A stretch of 64,000 nucleotides of DNA from NVTR01 sp036480115. Lineage in GTDB: Bacteria; Pseudomonadota; Alphaproteobacteria; Rhodobacterales; Rhodobacteraceae. The DNA is taken from NCBI GenBank assembly GCA_965224795.1, contig CBDDAE010000001.1:558001-622000 (forward strand). Direction: 5' to 3'. Position 1 is the stretch's first letter; each line of letters opens with the position of its first letter. Shown here piece after piece: positions 50,773 to 61,827 of this stretch. Under the pieces are notes generated by a model. It ran no database searches, was not told where the DNA came from, and was given only the letters and a program-made list of their open reading frames with translations. The position numbers and the translations under genes were made by a program.

Positions 50773-51501
50773 ATGGACATTTCAACCCTGCAATATATCT
50801 ACATCGGCCTGGCCGCATTCCTGATCGGGTTTTCCAAAACCTCGATAGAGGTAGGGATATTGGCGGTGTTGCTGCTGGCCATGGTGTTTCCGGGCAAGGC
50901 GTCGCCCGGTGTTGTGTTGCCCATGCTGATAGCCGCTGACATCATCGCGGTAATTTATTATCGCCGCTCCTGTCAGTGGCATGTGCTGGTCAAACTGATC
51001 CCGGCCTCTGCCGTTGGGGTGTTGGCTGGGGCGGTCATACTTTGGGCGTTGCCGGATCTGAACTTCGAAAGGGTCATCGGTTGGATCATTCTGGCGATGT
51101 TGGTGTTTGACTTGACCCTAACCAGTGCTGCAAAACAGTTCATTCGCGGGGGTGGAGGTGCGGCGGGTTTTGGGATTGTCGGCGGGGCATCTTCAATGAT
51201 TGCCAATGCCGCAGGGCCGGTTTTTGGCATCTATCTGCTGCAAATGGGGCTGAACAAGGTTGAATTTGTCGGCACCCGCAGCTGGTTCTTTCTGATCATG
51301 AATGTCGCCAAACTACCCTTTGCCATTGGGCTTGGGTTGGTGACACCGCAGACGCTGACATTGGATGCGATGGCTTTCCCGATGATCCTGCTGGGTGCAG
51401 TTTCGGGTTATGTATTCTTGCGACTTATAAACCCGCAGGTGTTTACCGCACTGATCCGGATGGCCGTGCTGGTGGCGGCGTTTCGTCTGATATTTTTCTG
51501 A
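50773..51501 (+). CDS. TauE/SafE-family membrane exporter
   Basis: Inner-membrane protein of 242 residues with seven to eight hydrophobic spans. The two internal family repeats are visible: GFSKTSIEVGILAVLLLAMVF near the start and a second Gly-rich block FGIVGGASSMIANAAGPVFG (residues about 133-152). Members move sulfite, sulfoacetate or related anions; the substrate here is unknown. It follows the RNA-array terminator by 40 bases and converges with the NADH dehydrogenase gene. Confidence 0.9.
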   Translation: MDISTLQYIYIGLAAFLIGFSKTSIEVGILAVLLLAMVFPGKASPGVVLPMLIAADIIAVIYYRRSCQWHVLVKLIPASAVGVLAGAVILWALPDLNFERVIGWIILAMLVFDLTLTSAAKQFIRGGGGAAGFGIVGGASSMIANAAGPVFGIYLLQMGLNKVEFVGTRSWFFLIMNVAKLPFAIGLGLVTPQTLTLDAMAFPMILLGAVSGYVFLRLINPQVFTALIRMAVLVAAFRLIFF

Positions 51502-51585
51502 AACCATGTATGGCTGGGCGGGCTAATCATCAGTGTCAAACCGCACAAACAGCCGCGCGGGCCCCGGTTGCGGGAGCGTCATAGG

Positions 51586-52869
<1,284 letters not shown>

Positions 52870-52896
52870 AATTGTTATCTTTTGAATGGGTACCTG

Positions 52897-55260
52897 TTAA
52901 AACGGCACATCACCTTCGCGCCCGGCTGCCACCACAAATTTCGCCACCACCTTTTTCGCCCCGGCTTTTTCAAACTCAATATCCAGCTTGTCGTTATCAA
53001 CGCTCATAACTGCGCCGTAGCCAAACTTCTGATGAAAAATCCGGTCGCCCTGTTTGAAGGATGACACTGCGTTCATGTCGATCACAGTGTTGCGGGCCTC
53101 GGCAGGCTGCCCCAAACCGCGCTGCTGGCTACGGGCCTGCAGGCGTTTCCAGCCGGGTGAATTGTAACCGTCGGCATTGGCGACCCGGTCATTCATATCA
53201 CTGCCGAAATCGGGGGCGGCGGCACCATAAGCCCCGCCATATAGTCCCGGCGGGGTCAGCACATCAACGTGTTCGGCGGGCAGCTCATCAATGAACCGCG
53301 ATGGCAATTGTGAATTCCACTGGCCGTAAACCATGCGGTTGGCGGCAAATGATATGGTGCAAATTTCTTCGGCGCGGGTGATGCCGACATAGGCAAGGCG
53401 GCGCTCTTCCTCCAGCCCCTTTAGTCCGCTTTCGTCCATGCTGCGTTGGCTGGGAAACAAACCATCTTCCCAACCCGGCAGAAACACGGCGGGGTATTCC
53501 AGACCCTTTGAGCCATGCAGCGTCATGATCGACACTTTGGGTTCATCGGCGTCAGTTTCATTGTCCATGATCAGCGCAACGTGTTCCAGAAACCCTTGCA
53601 GATTATCGAATTGTTCCAGCGCCTTGACCAGTTCTTTCAGGTTCTCCAGCCGCCCCGGCGCCTCGGGCGTTTTATCGTTTTGCCACATCTCGGTGTAGCC
53701 GGATTCTTCCAGAATAATCTCGGCCAGCTGGATATGAGAGGTCTGGGCATCGGTAATCTGCGCCCGCCACCGATCAAACCCGGAAATCAGTTTAACCAGT
53801 TCGGTCTTGGCCTTGCCCTTCACATCGCCACTTTCCAGCGCCAGCCTTGTGCCTTCCAGCAGCGAAATACCGTTTTGGCGGGCGGTCATTTGCAGCGTTT
53901 GCAAACCCTTACCGCCGACCCCGCGTTTAGGCGTGTTCACAATCCGCTCAAACGCCAGATCGTCATCCGGGCTGGTGGCGACGCGAAAATAGGCCATCGC
54001 GTCGCGGATTTCCATGCGTTCATAAAACCGTGGGCCGCCGATCACACGGTAGGGTAGACCGATGGTCAGGAACCGATCCTCAAAGGCGCGCATCTGGTGG
54101 GAAGCACGCACGAGGATGGCCATGTCGTCCAGTGATTTAGGGGCCATCCCACGGGTGCCGCCCTGCATGGATTCGACTTCTTCACCGATCCAGCGGGCCT
54201 CTTCCTCGCCATCCCAATGGCCGATCAGGCGGACCTTTTCGCCGTCTTCCGCCGCTGTCCATAGGGTCTTGCCCAGCCGGTCCGAATTACCGGAAATTAT
54301 CCCTGAAGCAGCCGCCAAAATATCGGGGGTGGAGCGGTAATTCTGTTCCAGACGCACCACTTTTGCGCCCGGAAAATCCTTTTCAAACCGCAGGATATTA
54401 CCCACCTCAGCGCCGCGCCAGCCATAGATCGACTGATCATCATCGCCGACACAGCAGATATTTTTATGTCCCGCCGCCAGCAGCCGCAGCCACAGGTACT
54501 GGGCGACATTGGTATCCTGATATTCGTCCACCAGGATGTATTTGAACCAGCGCTGGTACTGGGCAAGGATATCGTCATGGGTTTGTAATATGGTGACCAC
54601 GTGCATCAGCAGGTCACCGAAATCCGCCGCGTTCAGGGTCTTCAGGCGGGCCTGATACGCCGCATATAATTCAATGCCGCGGTTATTAAACCCGTCCTCG
54701 GACCCTGCCACCTTTTCCGGTGTCCAGGCGCGGTTTTTCCAGGCATCGATCAGATGCGCCAGTTGCCGTGCAGGCCAGCGCTTTTCGTCGATGTCAGAGG
54801 CAATGATCAACTGCTTTAGCAACCGAACCTGATCGTCAGTATCCAAAATGGTAAAATTGCTTTTCAGCCCCACCAGTTCCGCATGTCGGCGCAACAATTT
54901 TACACAGATCGCGTGGAACGTTCCCAGCCACGGCATGCCCTCAACCGTTTCGCCCAGCATACCGCCGACACGGTTTTTCATTTCGCGCGCCGCTTTGTTG
55001 GTGAACGTCACCGCCAGAATTTCATTGGGGCGCGCGCGCCCGGTATTCAGCAAATGCACAATTCGGGTGGTCAGCGCCTTGGTCTTACCAGTGCCCGCCC
55101 CCGCCAGCATCAAAACCGGGCCATCGAGCGTTTCAACCGCATCGCGCTGCGCCGGGTTCAGCCCGTCCAGATACCCCGTCGGTCGCGCTGCCATGGCCAT
55201 GGCCGACAGCGACGGCGTGCCTGCCGCTTCAAATGCATCATTTTCGTCAATCCCGCTCAT
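52897..55260 (-). CDS. uvrD: UvrD/PcrA-type DNA helicase
   Basis: SF1A 3'-5' helicase of 787 residues used in nucleotide excision and mismatch repair. Motif I is LAGAGTGKTKALTTRI, motif II VDEYQDTNVAQY, motif III DDDQSIYGWRGA, motif IV VRLEQNYRS, motif V TLHGSKGLEYPAVF and motif VI YVGITRAEE. The C-terminal Tudor-like region that contacts RNA polymerase is present (FKQGDRIFHQKFGYGAV). The start with AAGGTC upstream is preferred; the open frame extends 91 codons further without support. A divergent L-lactate dehydrogenase gene lies 102 bases away. Confidence 0.95.
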   Translation of the reverse strand: MSGIDENDAFEAAGTPSLSAMAMAARPTGYLDGLNPAQRDAVETLDGPVLMLAGAGTGKTKALTTRIVHLLNTGRARPNEILAVTFTNKAAREMKNRVGGMLGETVEGMPWLGTFHAICVKLLRRHAELVGLKSNFTILDTDDQVRLLKQLIIASDIDEKRWPARQLAHLIDAWKNRAWTPEKVAGSEDGFNNRGIELYAAYQARLKTLNAADFGDLLMHVVTILQTHDDILAQYQRWFKYILVDEYQDTNVAQYLWLRLLAAGHKNICCVGDDDQSIYGWRGAEVGNILRFEKDFPGAKVVRLEQNYRSTPDILAAASGIISGNSDRLGKTLWTAAEDGEKVRLIGHWDGEEEARWIGEEVESMQGGTRGMAPKSLDDMAILVRASHQMRAFEDRFLTIGLPYRVIGGPRFYERMEIRDAMAYFRVATSPDDDLAFERIVNTPKRGVGGKGLQTLQMTARQNGISLLEGTRLALESGDVKGKAKTELVKLISGFDRWRAQITDAQTSHIQLAEIILEESGYTEMWQNDKTPEAPGRLENLKELVKALEQFDNLQGFLEHVALIMDNETDADEPKVSIMTLHGSKGLEYPAVFLPGWEDGLFPSQRSMDESGLKGLEEERRLAYVGITRAEEICTISFAANRMVYGQWNSQLPSRFIDELPAEHVDVLTPPGLYGGAYGAAAPDFGSDMNDRVANADGYNSPGWKRLQARSQQRGLGQPAEARNTVIDMNAVSSFKQGDRIFHQKFGYGAVMSVDNDKLDIEFEKAGAKKVVAKFVVAAGREGDVPF

Positions 55261-55362
55261 GTCGGTGACCTTACCGGCACGGGGCGCAAAGGAAAAGGGG
55301 TGTTCACAGAATGTTCTGCGCGTTTTATTTGCCAATTTCGCCCAATCCCCTAGAACCAACCC

Positions 55363-56499
55363 ATGGACCTGCACGCCCGTTACCCTGCCCTTGTCGATCT
55401 GCGCACCCGCGCGCGGCGACGTATTCCGCATTTCGTTTGGGAGCTGCTGGACAGTGCTGACGGTGACGAAGCCACGCCGCGGCGCAACCGGGCCGCACTT
55501 GATGCGGTTTTGTTGCGCCCGTCGGTTTTGCACGGGGAGCAGGTTCCAGAACTAGGCACCACATTTCTGGGCCAAAAATTCGCCGCCCCGTTTGGCATCG
55601 CGCCTGTGGGCATGTCCGGGCTGATCTGGCCGGACGCTGAACGATTGCTGGCGCAGGTGGCGCGCGAACATTCCATCCCCTTTTGCCTGTCCACAGTTGC
55701 CACCCAAACGCCGGAAATGGTTGGCCCGCATATGGGCGATATGGGCTGGTTTCAGCTGTATCCGCCGCGTGATCCGGGCATCTTAGACACCATGCTTGGG
55801 CGGGTGAAAGCGGCCGGATTTCACACATTGGTCCTGACCGTGGATGTGCCGGTGGCCAGCCGGCGCGAACGCCAGACCCGATCAGGGTTGCGCACGCCGC
55901 CGGTGCTGACACCGCGCCTGCTGGCTCAGGTTGCGCGCTGCCCGGCATGGGCATTGGGCACCCTGCAACATGGCCTGCCGCGAATGCGGTTCATTGATGA
56001 TTTTGGCGAGCTAAGCCAGGGTCTGTCTTCAACTGCCCATGCCGGATATTTACTGCGTACCTCGCCCGATTGGGACTATCTGACACATTTGCGGCAAGTC
56101 TGGGATGGGCCGCTGATTGTCAAAGGCGTGCTGGACCCCAAGGCCGCTAAAAAAATCGTCGCGCTGGGCGCAGACGCCATCTGGGTTTCTAACCATGCCG
56201 GCCGGCAGTTTGCCGCCGCCCCCGCCTCAATTGATGCGCTTGCTCAGGTGCGCACCGCCGTCGGCACCGATTATCCACTGATCTTTGACAGCGGCGTTGA
56301 AGGCGGGCTCGACATCCTGCGTGCATTTGCGCTTGGCGCAGATTTCGTCATGCTGGGGCGGGCGTTTCACTATGGTCTGGGGGCGTTCGGCAAAACTGGC
56401 GCCAGCCATGTGGTGGAAATTTTAAAGGCGGATATGCAGGCAAATATGGGCCAGCTTGGTATCGACCACCCGCGAAAAACCAAAACACGGCTGATCTGA
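55363..56499 (+). CDS. lldD: FMN-dependent L-lactate dehydrogenase family protein
   Basis: Alpha-hydroxyacid dehydrogenase of 378 residues, a TIM-barrel flavoprotein oxidising L-lactate (or a similar 2-hydroxyacid) to the keto acid. Visible: APVGMSGLIWPDAERLLA (FMN loop), FQLYPPRDPGI, LTVDVPVASRRERQTRSG (the Arg and Asp pair), IVKGVLDPKAAKKI, the catalytic His and Arg in SNHAGRQF (the more usual form is NHGGRQ) and FDSGVEGGLDILRAFALGAD. The Gly-to-Ala change next to the catalytic His leaves the exact substrate open. It precedes pyruvate carboxylase, which would use its product. A dispersed repeat follows. Confidence 0.9.
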   Translation: MDLHARYPALVDLRTRARRRIPHFVWELLDSADGDEATPRRNRAALDAVLLRPSVLHGEQVPELGTTFLGQKFAAPFGIAPVGMSGLIWPDAERLLAQVAREHSIPFCLSTVATQTPEMVGPHMGDMGWFQLYPPRDPGILDTMLGRVKAAGFHTLVLTVDVPVASRRERQTRSGLRTPPVLTPRLLAQVARCPAWALGTLQHGLPRMRFIDDFGELSQGLSSTAHAGYLLRTSPDWDYLTHLRQVWDGPLIVKGVLDPKAAKKIVALGADAIWVSNHAGRQFAAAPASIDALAQVRTAVGTDYPLIFDSGVEGGLDILRAFALGADFVMLGRAFHYGLGAFGKTGASHVVEILKADMQANMGQLGIDHPRKTKTRLI

Positions 56500-56502
56500 A
56501 CG

Positions 56503-56540
56503 GCTTTCTTCTTTTGCTAAATATCCCCGCCGGAGGCATC
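56503..56540 (+). repeat. dispersed CCCCGCCGGAGGC repeat, copy 5
   Basis: TTTCTTCTTTTGCTAAATATCCCCGCCGGAGGCATC-type element, nearly identical to copy 2, starting three bases after the lactate dehydrogenase stop and 70 bases before the pyruvate carboxylase start. Confidence 0.85.
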
Positions 56541-56610
56541 GCGCCGTTGAAACCCTGATCCACCCGGTTTACTGCAATGCAGCAAGTGACACCTGACCAA
56601 AAGGCCTGCC

Positions 56611-59600
56611 ATGTCTGACTTTACCAAAATCCTGATCGCCAACCGCGGTGAAATCGCCATCCGCGTCATGCGCGCCGCCAATGAAATGGGCAAGCGCACG
56701 GTGGCCGTCTACGCCGAGGAAGACAAGCTGTCGCTGCACCGCTTTAAGGCCGACGAAGCCTACCGTATTGGCGCTGGCATGGGACCGGTGGACGCCTATC
56801 TGAGCATTGACGAAATCATCCGGGTCGCCCGTGAAAGCGGCGCTGATGCCATCCATCCGGGCTATGGGCTGTTGTCGGAAAATCCGGATTTTGTTGATGC
56901 TTGCACGGCTGCCGGTATTACATTCATCGGCCCAAAAGCCGAAACTATGCGCGCCGTTGGCGACAAAGCAATGGCCCGCGAAGTGGCCGTTGCTGCCGGG
57001 GTGCCGGTGATCCCGGCGACCGAAGTGTTGGGCGATGATATGGAACTGGTGGCCAAGCAGGCGGCCAAGGTCGGTTATCCACTGATGCTTAAGGCCAGCT
57101 GGGGCGGTGGCGGGCGCGGTATGCGCGCCATCAATGGCCCGGATGAGCTGGTGGAAAAACTGCTGGAGGGGCGGCGCGAGGCCGACGCCGCCTTTGGTAA
57201 TGATGAGGGTTTTCTGGAAAAGATGATCATCCGGGCGCGCCATGTTGAGGTGCAGATCCTGGGTGACAGCCATGGTGAGATTTACCACCTGTGGGAACGC
57301 GATTGTTCGGTGCAGCGACGCAACCAGAAGGTCGTGGAACGCGCCCCTGCCCCGTACTTGTCGCAACAGCAGCGAGAAACCCTGTGCAATCTTGGCAAGA
57401 AAATCTGCCAGCATGTGAGTTATGAATGCGCTGGCACCGTCGAATTCCTGATGGATATGGACAGCGACGAGTTTTATTTCATCGAAGTGAACCCGCGGGT
57501 ACAGGTGGAACACACCGTCACCGAGGAAGTCACTGGCATTGATATCGTCGCCGCGCAGATCAAAATCGCCGAAGGCAAAACCCTGGCCGAAGCTACAGGC
57601 ATTGCCAGTCAGGCCGAGGTTCAGCTGTTTGGCCACGCCCTGCAAACCCGCATTACCACCGAAGACCCAACCAATAATTTCATCCCCGATTATGGCCGCA
57701 TCACCGCGTATCGCGGCGCCACCGGCATGGGCATCCGGCTGGACGGCGGCACCGCTTATTCCGGCGCTGTGATCACCCGGTATTATGACAGTCTGCTGGA
57801 AAAGGTGACGGCGTGGTCGCAAACACCCGAGGGCGCGATTGCGCGGATGGACCGGGCCCTGCGTGAATTTCGGATCAGGGGGGTGTCGACTAATATTGCC
57901 TTTGTGGAAAACCTGCTGAAGCATGAAATGTTCCTGAACAACACCTACCACACCAAATTTATTGACCAGACGCCGGAACTGTTTGAATTCAAAAAACGCC
58001 GGGACCGGGCCACCAAAATCCTAACCTATCTGGCCGATATCACCGTCAACGGTCACCCTGAAACCGCTGACCGCCCCCGCCCCCACGCCGAAGCCCGCAC
58101 ACCGCGTATTCCTGAGGCACGTTCAAAATTCGGTGCCCCCGGCACACGGCAAATACTGGACGAAAATGGCCCGCAAGCCGTGGCTGACTGGATGGCGGCG
58201 CAACCGCAACTGCTGATCACCGACACCACCATGCGCGACGGGCACCAGTCCTTGTTGGCCACCCGGATGCGCAGTCTTGACCTGATCAAGATCGCGCCGA
58301 CCTATTCCGCCAATCTGCCGCAACTGTTCAGCGTTGAATGCTGGGGCGGTGCTACCTTTGATGTGGCCTATCGTTTCTTGCAGGAATGCCCCTGGCAGCG
58401 GTTGCGCGACATACGGCGTGCCATGCCAAACCTGATGACCCAGATGTTGCTACGGGCCAGCAACGGGGTTGGTTACACCAATTACCCGGACAATGTGGTG
58501 CAGGGGTTTGTGGCGCAGGCGGCGGCATCTGGTGTTGATGTGTTCCGGGTGTTTGACAGTTTGAACTGGGTGGAAAACATGCGCGTGGCGATGGACGCTG
58601 TGTGTGATGCAGGCAAAGTCTGCGAAGGTACCATCTGCTACACTGGCGATATATTTGACCCGGACCGTGCCAAGTATGATCTGAAATATTATGTGGGTAT
58701 GGGCAAGGAATTAAAGGCCGCTGGCGCCCATATTCTGGGCCTGAAAGACATGGCCGGATTGTTGAAACCAGCGCAGGCCCGCGAACTTGTTTCAAAGCTA
58801 AAGGATGAGGTCGGTCTGCCGATCCATTTCCACACCCATGACACGTCTGGCTTGGCAGCGGCCACGGTTCTGGCGGCGGCTGACGCCGGGGTGGATGCGG
58901 TTGATCTGGCCATGGATGCATTTTCTGGTGGCACCTCGCAGCCCTGTTTGGGGTCCGTGGTTGAGGCGCTGAAACACACCGACCGTGACACCGGGCTGGA
59001 CGTCAGCGCCATCCGCGAAGTGTCCAATTACTGGGAAGCGGTACGCCATCAATACGCTGCCTTTGAAAGCGGGTTGGAAGCGCCAGCGTCCGAGGTCTAC
59101 CTGCACGAAATGCCCGGCGGCCAGTTCACCAACCTGAAAGCGCAGGCGCGCAGTTTGGGGCTGGAAGAACGCTGGCACGAAGTGGCGCAGACCTACGCCG
59201 ATGTGAACCAGATGTTTGGCGATATCGTTAAGGTCACGCCGTCCTCAAAAGTCGTGGGTGACATGGCGCTGATGATGGTGTCTCAGGGACTAAGCCGCAC
59301 CGATGTGGAAGACCCCGACACTGATGTAGCGTTTCCCGACAGCGTGATTGACATGATGTCCGGTAATCTCGGCCAACCCCCCGGTGGCTGGCCCAAATGC
59401 ATCGTCAAGAAGGTTCTGAAGGGCAAAAAAGCATCCACCACCCGCCCCGGCAAACACCTGAAAGCCGTTGATACGGAAACCACACGCCGTGAAATTTGTG
59501 AACAGCTGGAGGGCTTCAAAATTGATGACGAAGATCTGAACGGCTACCTGATGTATCCAAAGGTGTTCATGGATTACATGGGCCGGCACCGCAAATATGG

Positions 59601-60057
59601 CCCTGTGCGCACGTTGCCCACGAAAAATTTTTTCTACGGCATGGAAGTGGGCGAAGAAATATCGGCAGAGATCGACCCCGGTAAAACCCTGGAAATTCGC
59701 TGTCAGGCCCTTGGTGAAACCAATGATGAGGGCGAGGCCAAGGTGTTCTTTGAACTGAACGGCCAGCCCCGTGTAATCCGGGTAACGGATTACAAGGTCA
59801 AGGCCACAACCGCCGCCCGGCCCAAGGCGGATGCTGGCAACCCGGATCATATTGGCGCGCCAATGCCGGGTGTTGTAGCTGGTGTCACGGTTCAGGCCGG
59901 GGTGGATGTCAAAAAAGGCGATCTGCTGTTGACGATTGAGGCCATGAAAATGGAAACTGGGATCCATGCGGACCGGGATGCAACTGTGAAGGCTGTTCAT
60001 GTTGCAACCGGGGCCCAAATTGACGCCAAGGATTTGTTAGTGGAACTGGAAGGATAA
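56611..60057 (+). CDS. pyc: pyruvate carboxylase
   Basis: Biotin enzyme that makes oxaloacetate from pyruvate, bicarbonate and ATP, refilling the TCA cycle. It has 1148 residues, the normal single-chain length. Order: biotin carboxylase (residues 1-455; ILIANRGEIAIRV, ATP-grasp KASWGGGGRGMR, FIEVNPRVQVEHTVTEE), carboxyltransferase TIM barrel (about 530-800; TDTTMRDGHQSLLATR, HFHTHDTSGLAAA with metal His residues), allosteric/PYC_OADA region (to about 1040), and the biotin carrier with AMKM in TIEAMKMETGIH (Lys about 1115). It follows lldD by 111 bases and ends one base before the MAPEG gene. Confidence 0.98.
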   Translation: MSDFTKILIANRGEIAIRVMRAANEMGKRTVAVYAEEDKLSLHRFKADEAYRIGAGMGPVDAYLSIDEIIRVARESGADAIHPGYGLLSENPDFVDACTAAGITFIGPKAETMRAVGDKAMAREVAVAAGVPVIPATEVLGDDMELVAKQAAKVGYPLMLKASWGGGGRGMRAINGPDELVEKLLEGRREADAAFGNDEGFLEKMIIRARHVEVQILGDSHGEIYHLWERDCSVQRRNQKVVERAPAPYLSQQQRETLCNLGKKICQHVSYECAGTVEFLMDMDSDEFYFIEVNPRVQVEHTVTEEVTGIDIVAAQIKIAEGKTLAEATGIASQAEVQLFGHALQTRITTEDPTNNFIPDYGRITAYRGATGMGIRLDGGTAYSGAVITRYYDSLLEKVTAWSQTPEGAIARMDRALREFRIRGVSTNIAFVENLLKHEMFLNNTYHTKFIDQTPELFEFKKRRDRATKILTYLADITVNGHPETADRPRPHAEARTPRIPEARSKFGAPGTRQILDENGPQAVADWMAAQPQLLITDTTMRDGHQSLLATRMRSLDLIKIAPTYSANLPQLFSVECWGGATFDVAYRFLQECPWQRLRDIRRAMPNLMTQMLLRASNGVGYTNYPDNVVQGFVAQAAASGVDVFRVFDSLNWVENMRVAMDAVCDAGKVCEGTICYTGDIFDPDRAKYDLKYYVGMGKELKAAGAHILGLKDMAGLLKPAQARELVSKLKDEVGLPIHFHTHDTSGLAAATVLAAADAGVDAVDLAMDAFSGGTSQPCLGSVVEALKHTDRDTGLDVSAIREVSNYWEAVRHQYAAFESGLEAPASEVYLHEMPGGQFTNLKAQARSLGLEERWHEVAQTYADVNQMFGDIVKVTPSSKVVGDMALMMVSQGLSRTDVEDPDTDVAFPDSVIDMMSGNLGQPPGGWPKCIVKKVLKGKKASTTRPGKHLKAVDTETTRREICEQLEGFKIDDEDLNGYLMYPKVFMDYMGRHRKYGPVRTLPTKNFFYGMEVGEEISAEIDPGKTLEIRCQALGETNDEGEAKVFFELNGQPRVIRVTDYKVKATTAARPKADAGNPDHIGAPMPGVVAGVTVQAGVDVKKGDLLLTIEAMKMETGIHADRDATVKAVHVATGAQIDAKDLLVELEG

Positions 60058-60058
60058 T

Positions 60059-60457
60059 ATGGAAAACGCTTTGCAACTGAATTCACCCCTATATGCCGGA
60101 CTGATTGCGCTGTTGTTTCTTGTGCTTAGTTTTCGCGTTGTGCTGGGGCGCTATTCCCACAAAGTCTCTATTGGCGATGGAGCCAACGAAGACATGGTCA
60201 AACGAATGCGGGTTCAGGCCAATTGTGCCGAATATGCTCCGATCGGTATCATTTTATTGGTTCTGGCTGAATTGCAAGGCATGCCTGTCTGGGCAATCCA
60301 CCTTGCCGGTATCGTTCTACTTGGCGGGCGGTTGTTACATGCTTATGGACTGGGCAGCACGCCGCAAATTGTTCAAGCGCGCCAGTGGGGCATGTATTTT
60401 ACCATTGGTATGATAATGACCATGGCGATCAGCAATGTCGTCCTGTCCCTCTTTTAA
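60059..60457 (+). CDS. MAPEG-family membrane protein
   Basis: Integral membrane protein of 132 residues with four helices (about 8-27, 58-77, 80-98 and 107-130). The MAPEG block MRVQANCAEYAPIGIILLVLAE (with the Asn/Glu-Tyr core that in glutathione-active members binds the cofactor) is present, as is GRLLHAYGLGS. Bacterial relatives are often called YecN-like; a detoxifying transferase role is possible but not shown. It starts one base after pyc and overlaps the convergent DUF2306 gene by four bases. Confidence 0.9.
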   Translation: MENALQLNSPLYAGLIALLFLVLSFRVVLGRYSHKVSIGDGANEDMVKRMRVQANCAEYAPIGIILLVLAELQGMPVWAIHLAGIVLLGGRLLHAYGLGSTPQIVQARQWGMYFTIGMIMTMAISNVVLSLF

Positions 60458-61047
60458 GACCGACGTGCTAGCCACCATTCTACCGCCAAAAGATTGGGCA
60501 CCCAGCATATCCAGGCCAGATAGATTGACGCTTCGGTATAGGTAAAGCCCGACAGCATAAACCCCAACAGGTATAAGCGCAGGGTGACCCCGGCAAATGT
60601 CAGGGCGAAAGACCGGATCATCCAGGTTCGGTGCTGTGAAAATTGGCGCGCGCGCGCGAAACGCACGCCTTGAAACGTTGTTATCAACCATATGACTGAC
60701 AACAGGACAAAGCCATATGTAGCTGACGGCCCGCCCTGCGCACCTAAGGCAACAACAATACCAGACACGCCCGCGATCAAAACGAACAGGGCGTAAGACC
60801 GCCCGCTCCAGCGATGCATTACCGGAAACCTAGCGCGCAGTCGGGGCAATAACTGCAGGGCCCCTGCCATCAACGCCATTGGGGCAAAGGTTATGTGCAA
60901 TAAGAATGCTAAGCGCCGGTTGGCAATATGGCCGGGCATTTCGGGAAACGAATAATCCAAACCGATGAATAAAAATCGGTACGATAATAGTGCAGCCAAA
61001 AAACTGAGCAACACCATCAGGAACATAGGTATTCGGATACGGGTCAT
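60454..61047 (-). CDS. DUF2306 family membrane protein
   Basis: Membrane protein of 197 residues with about five to six spans. Conserved DUF2306 histidines and phrases can be seen: FLLHITFAPMALMAGALQLLP (residues about 49-69), PVMHRWSGRSYALFVLIAG and FSQHRTWMIRSFALTFAG, in which paired His residues in membrane helices suggest haem or metal binding (inference). It is divergent from the TetR gene; two TTGACAGTGTCAA palindromes in the 79-base gap make it the probable target of that regulator. Confidence 0.85.
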   Translation of the reverse strand: MTRIRIPMFLMVLLSFLAALLSYRFLFIGLDYSFPEMPGHIANRRLAFLLHITFAPMALMAGALQLLPRLRARFPVMHRWSGRSYALFVLIAGVSGIVVALGAQGGPSATYGFVLLSVIWLITTFQGVRFARARQFSQHRTWMIRSFALTFAGVTLRLYLLGFMLSGFTYTEASIYLAWICWVPNLLAVEWWLARRS

Positions 61048-61065
61048 GGGGATCTCTTTGTTAAA

Positions 61066-61078
61066 TTGACAGTGTCAA
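61066..61078. promoter_or_regulatory. TetR operator candidate 1
   Basis: Perfect 13-base palindrome TTGACAGTGTCAA, 19 bases upstream of the DUF2306 start on the minus strand. An identical site lies 27 bases to the right (centre to centre). Confidence 0.8.
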
Positions 61079-61092
61079 GATTGCATTCTAAA

Positions 61093-61105
61093 TTGACAGT
61101 GTCAA
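61093..61105. promoter_or_regulatory. TetR operator candidate 2
   Basis: Second TTGACAGTGTCAA, 22 bases before the tetR-type ATG. Two identical sites in one divergent gap are typical for control of both genes by the TetR dimer. Confidence 0.8.
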
Positions 61106-61126
61106 GTTAGAGGTTTACCGACAACC

Positions 61127-61747
61127 ATGGGCAAGCAAAACCAAGCCAAACGCCACCACCACGGCAATCTGCGCGAAGCGCTGATCACCGCAGCCATCGA
61201 CATCTTAGGGGCCGGTGGTCCTGACGCCCTGACTTTACGCAAATGTGCTGCCCGTGCCGGTGTTTCGCATGCCGCCCCGGCGCATCACTTTAATGGGTTG
61301 GTTAGCCTGAAAATTGCAGTAATCGCCCGCGGCCACGATATGTTCGCCGATACGATGCACCGTGCCCGCGATAGGGCTGAACAGAACCCGCACGCACGTT
61401 TAAATGCAATTTGTCAGGGATACTTGGAATTTGCCACCACGCACACTGACCTATTCAAGTTCATGTTTCAGCCACACGGGGCATTACCAGACAGTATTGA
61501 TACGACCACTGGCATGGAAATATCTCGCGCTTCAATGGCGTCTTACGGGGTTTTACGCGACGCTTGTGCGCCGTTTGAACATGACCGCGGTGGCAATCTG
61601 GGTACGGAAACCATGGTCTGGTCGCTGGTTCACGGCTACGCCATGTTATTTAGCACCAATACAACGTCGCAGGCCCCATTTGGACCGATCCCGGATTTTA
61701 ACGATATCCTGCCAAAACTGCTGCTAAAATCTGATCCAGCGCAATAG
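61127..61747 (+). CDS. TetR/AcrR-family regulator
   Basis: Repressor of 206 residues. The N-terminal DNA-binding domain reads HHGNLREALITAAIDIL ... GPDALTLRKCAARAGVS ... HFNGLVSLKIAVIARG (residues about 11-67), with the recognition helix around AGVSHAAPAHHF. The C-terminal part (about 85-200) resembles the WHG-type ligand domain (residues LFKFMFQPHGAL, VWSLVHGYAMLF). It is divergent from the DUF2306 gene, with two identical palindromes between them. The ligand is unknown. Confidence 0.92.
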   Translation: MGKQNQAKRHHHGNLREALITAAIDILGAGGPDALTLRKCAARAGVSHAAPAHHFNGLVSLKIAVIARGHDMFADTMHRARDRAEQNPHARLNAICQGYLEFATTHTDLFKFMFQPHGALPDSIDTTTGMEISRASMASYGVLRDACAPFEHDRGGNLGTETMVWSLVHGYAMLFSTNTTSQAPFGPIPDFNDILPKLLLKSDPAQ

Positions 61748-61827
61748 GTCATGAAATATTCGCTGGTGACAATTTATCCCTTGCAGCGCAGCAATCCGGG
61801 GGTATATATCGCCACACCCAATAGGAC

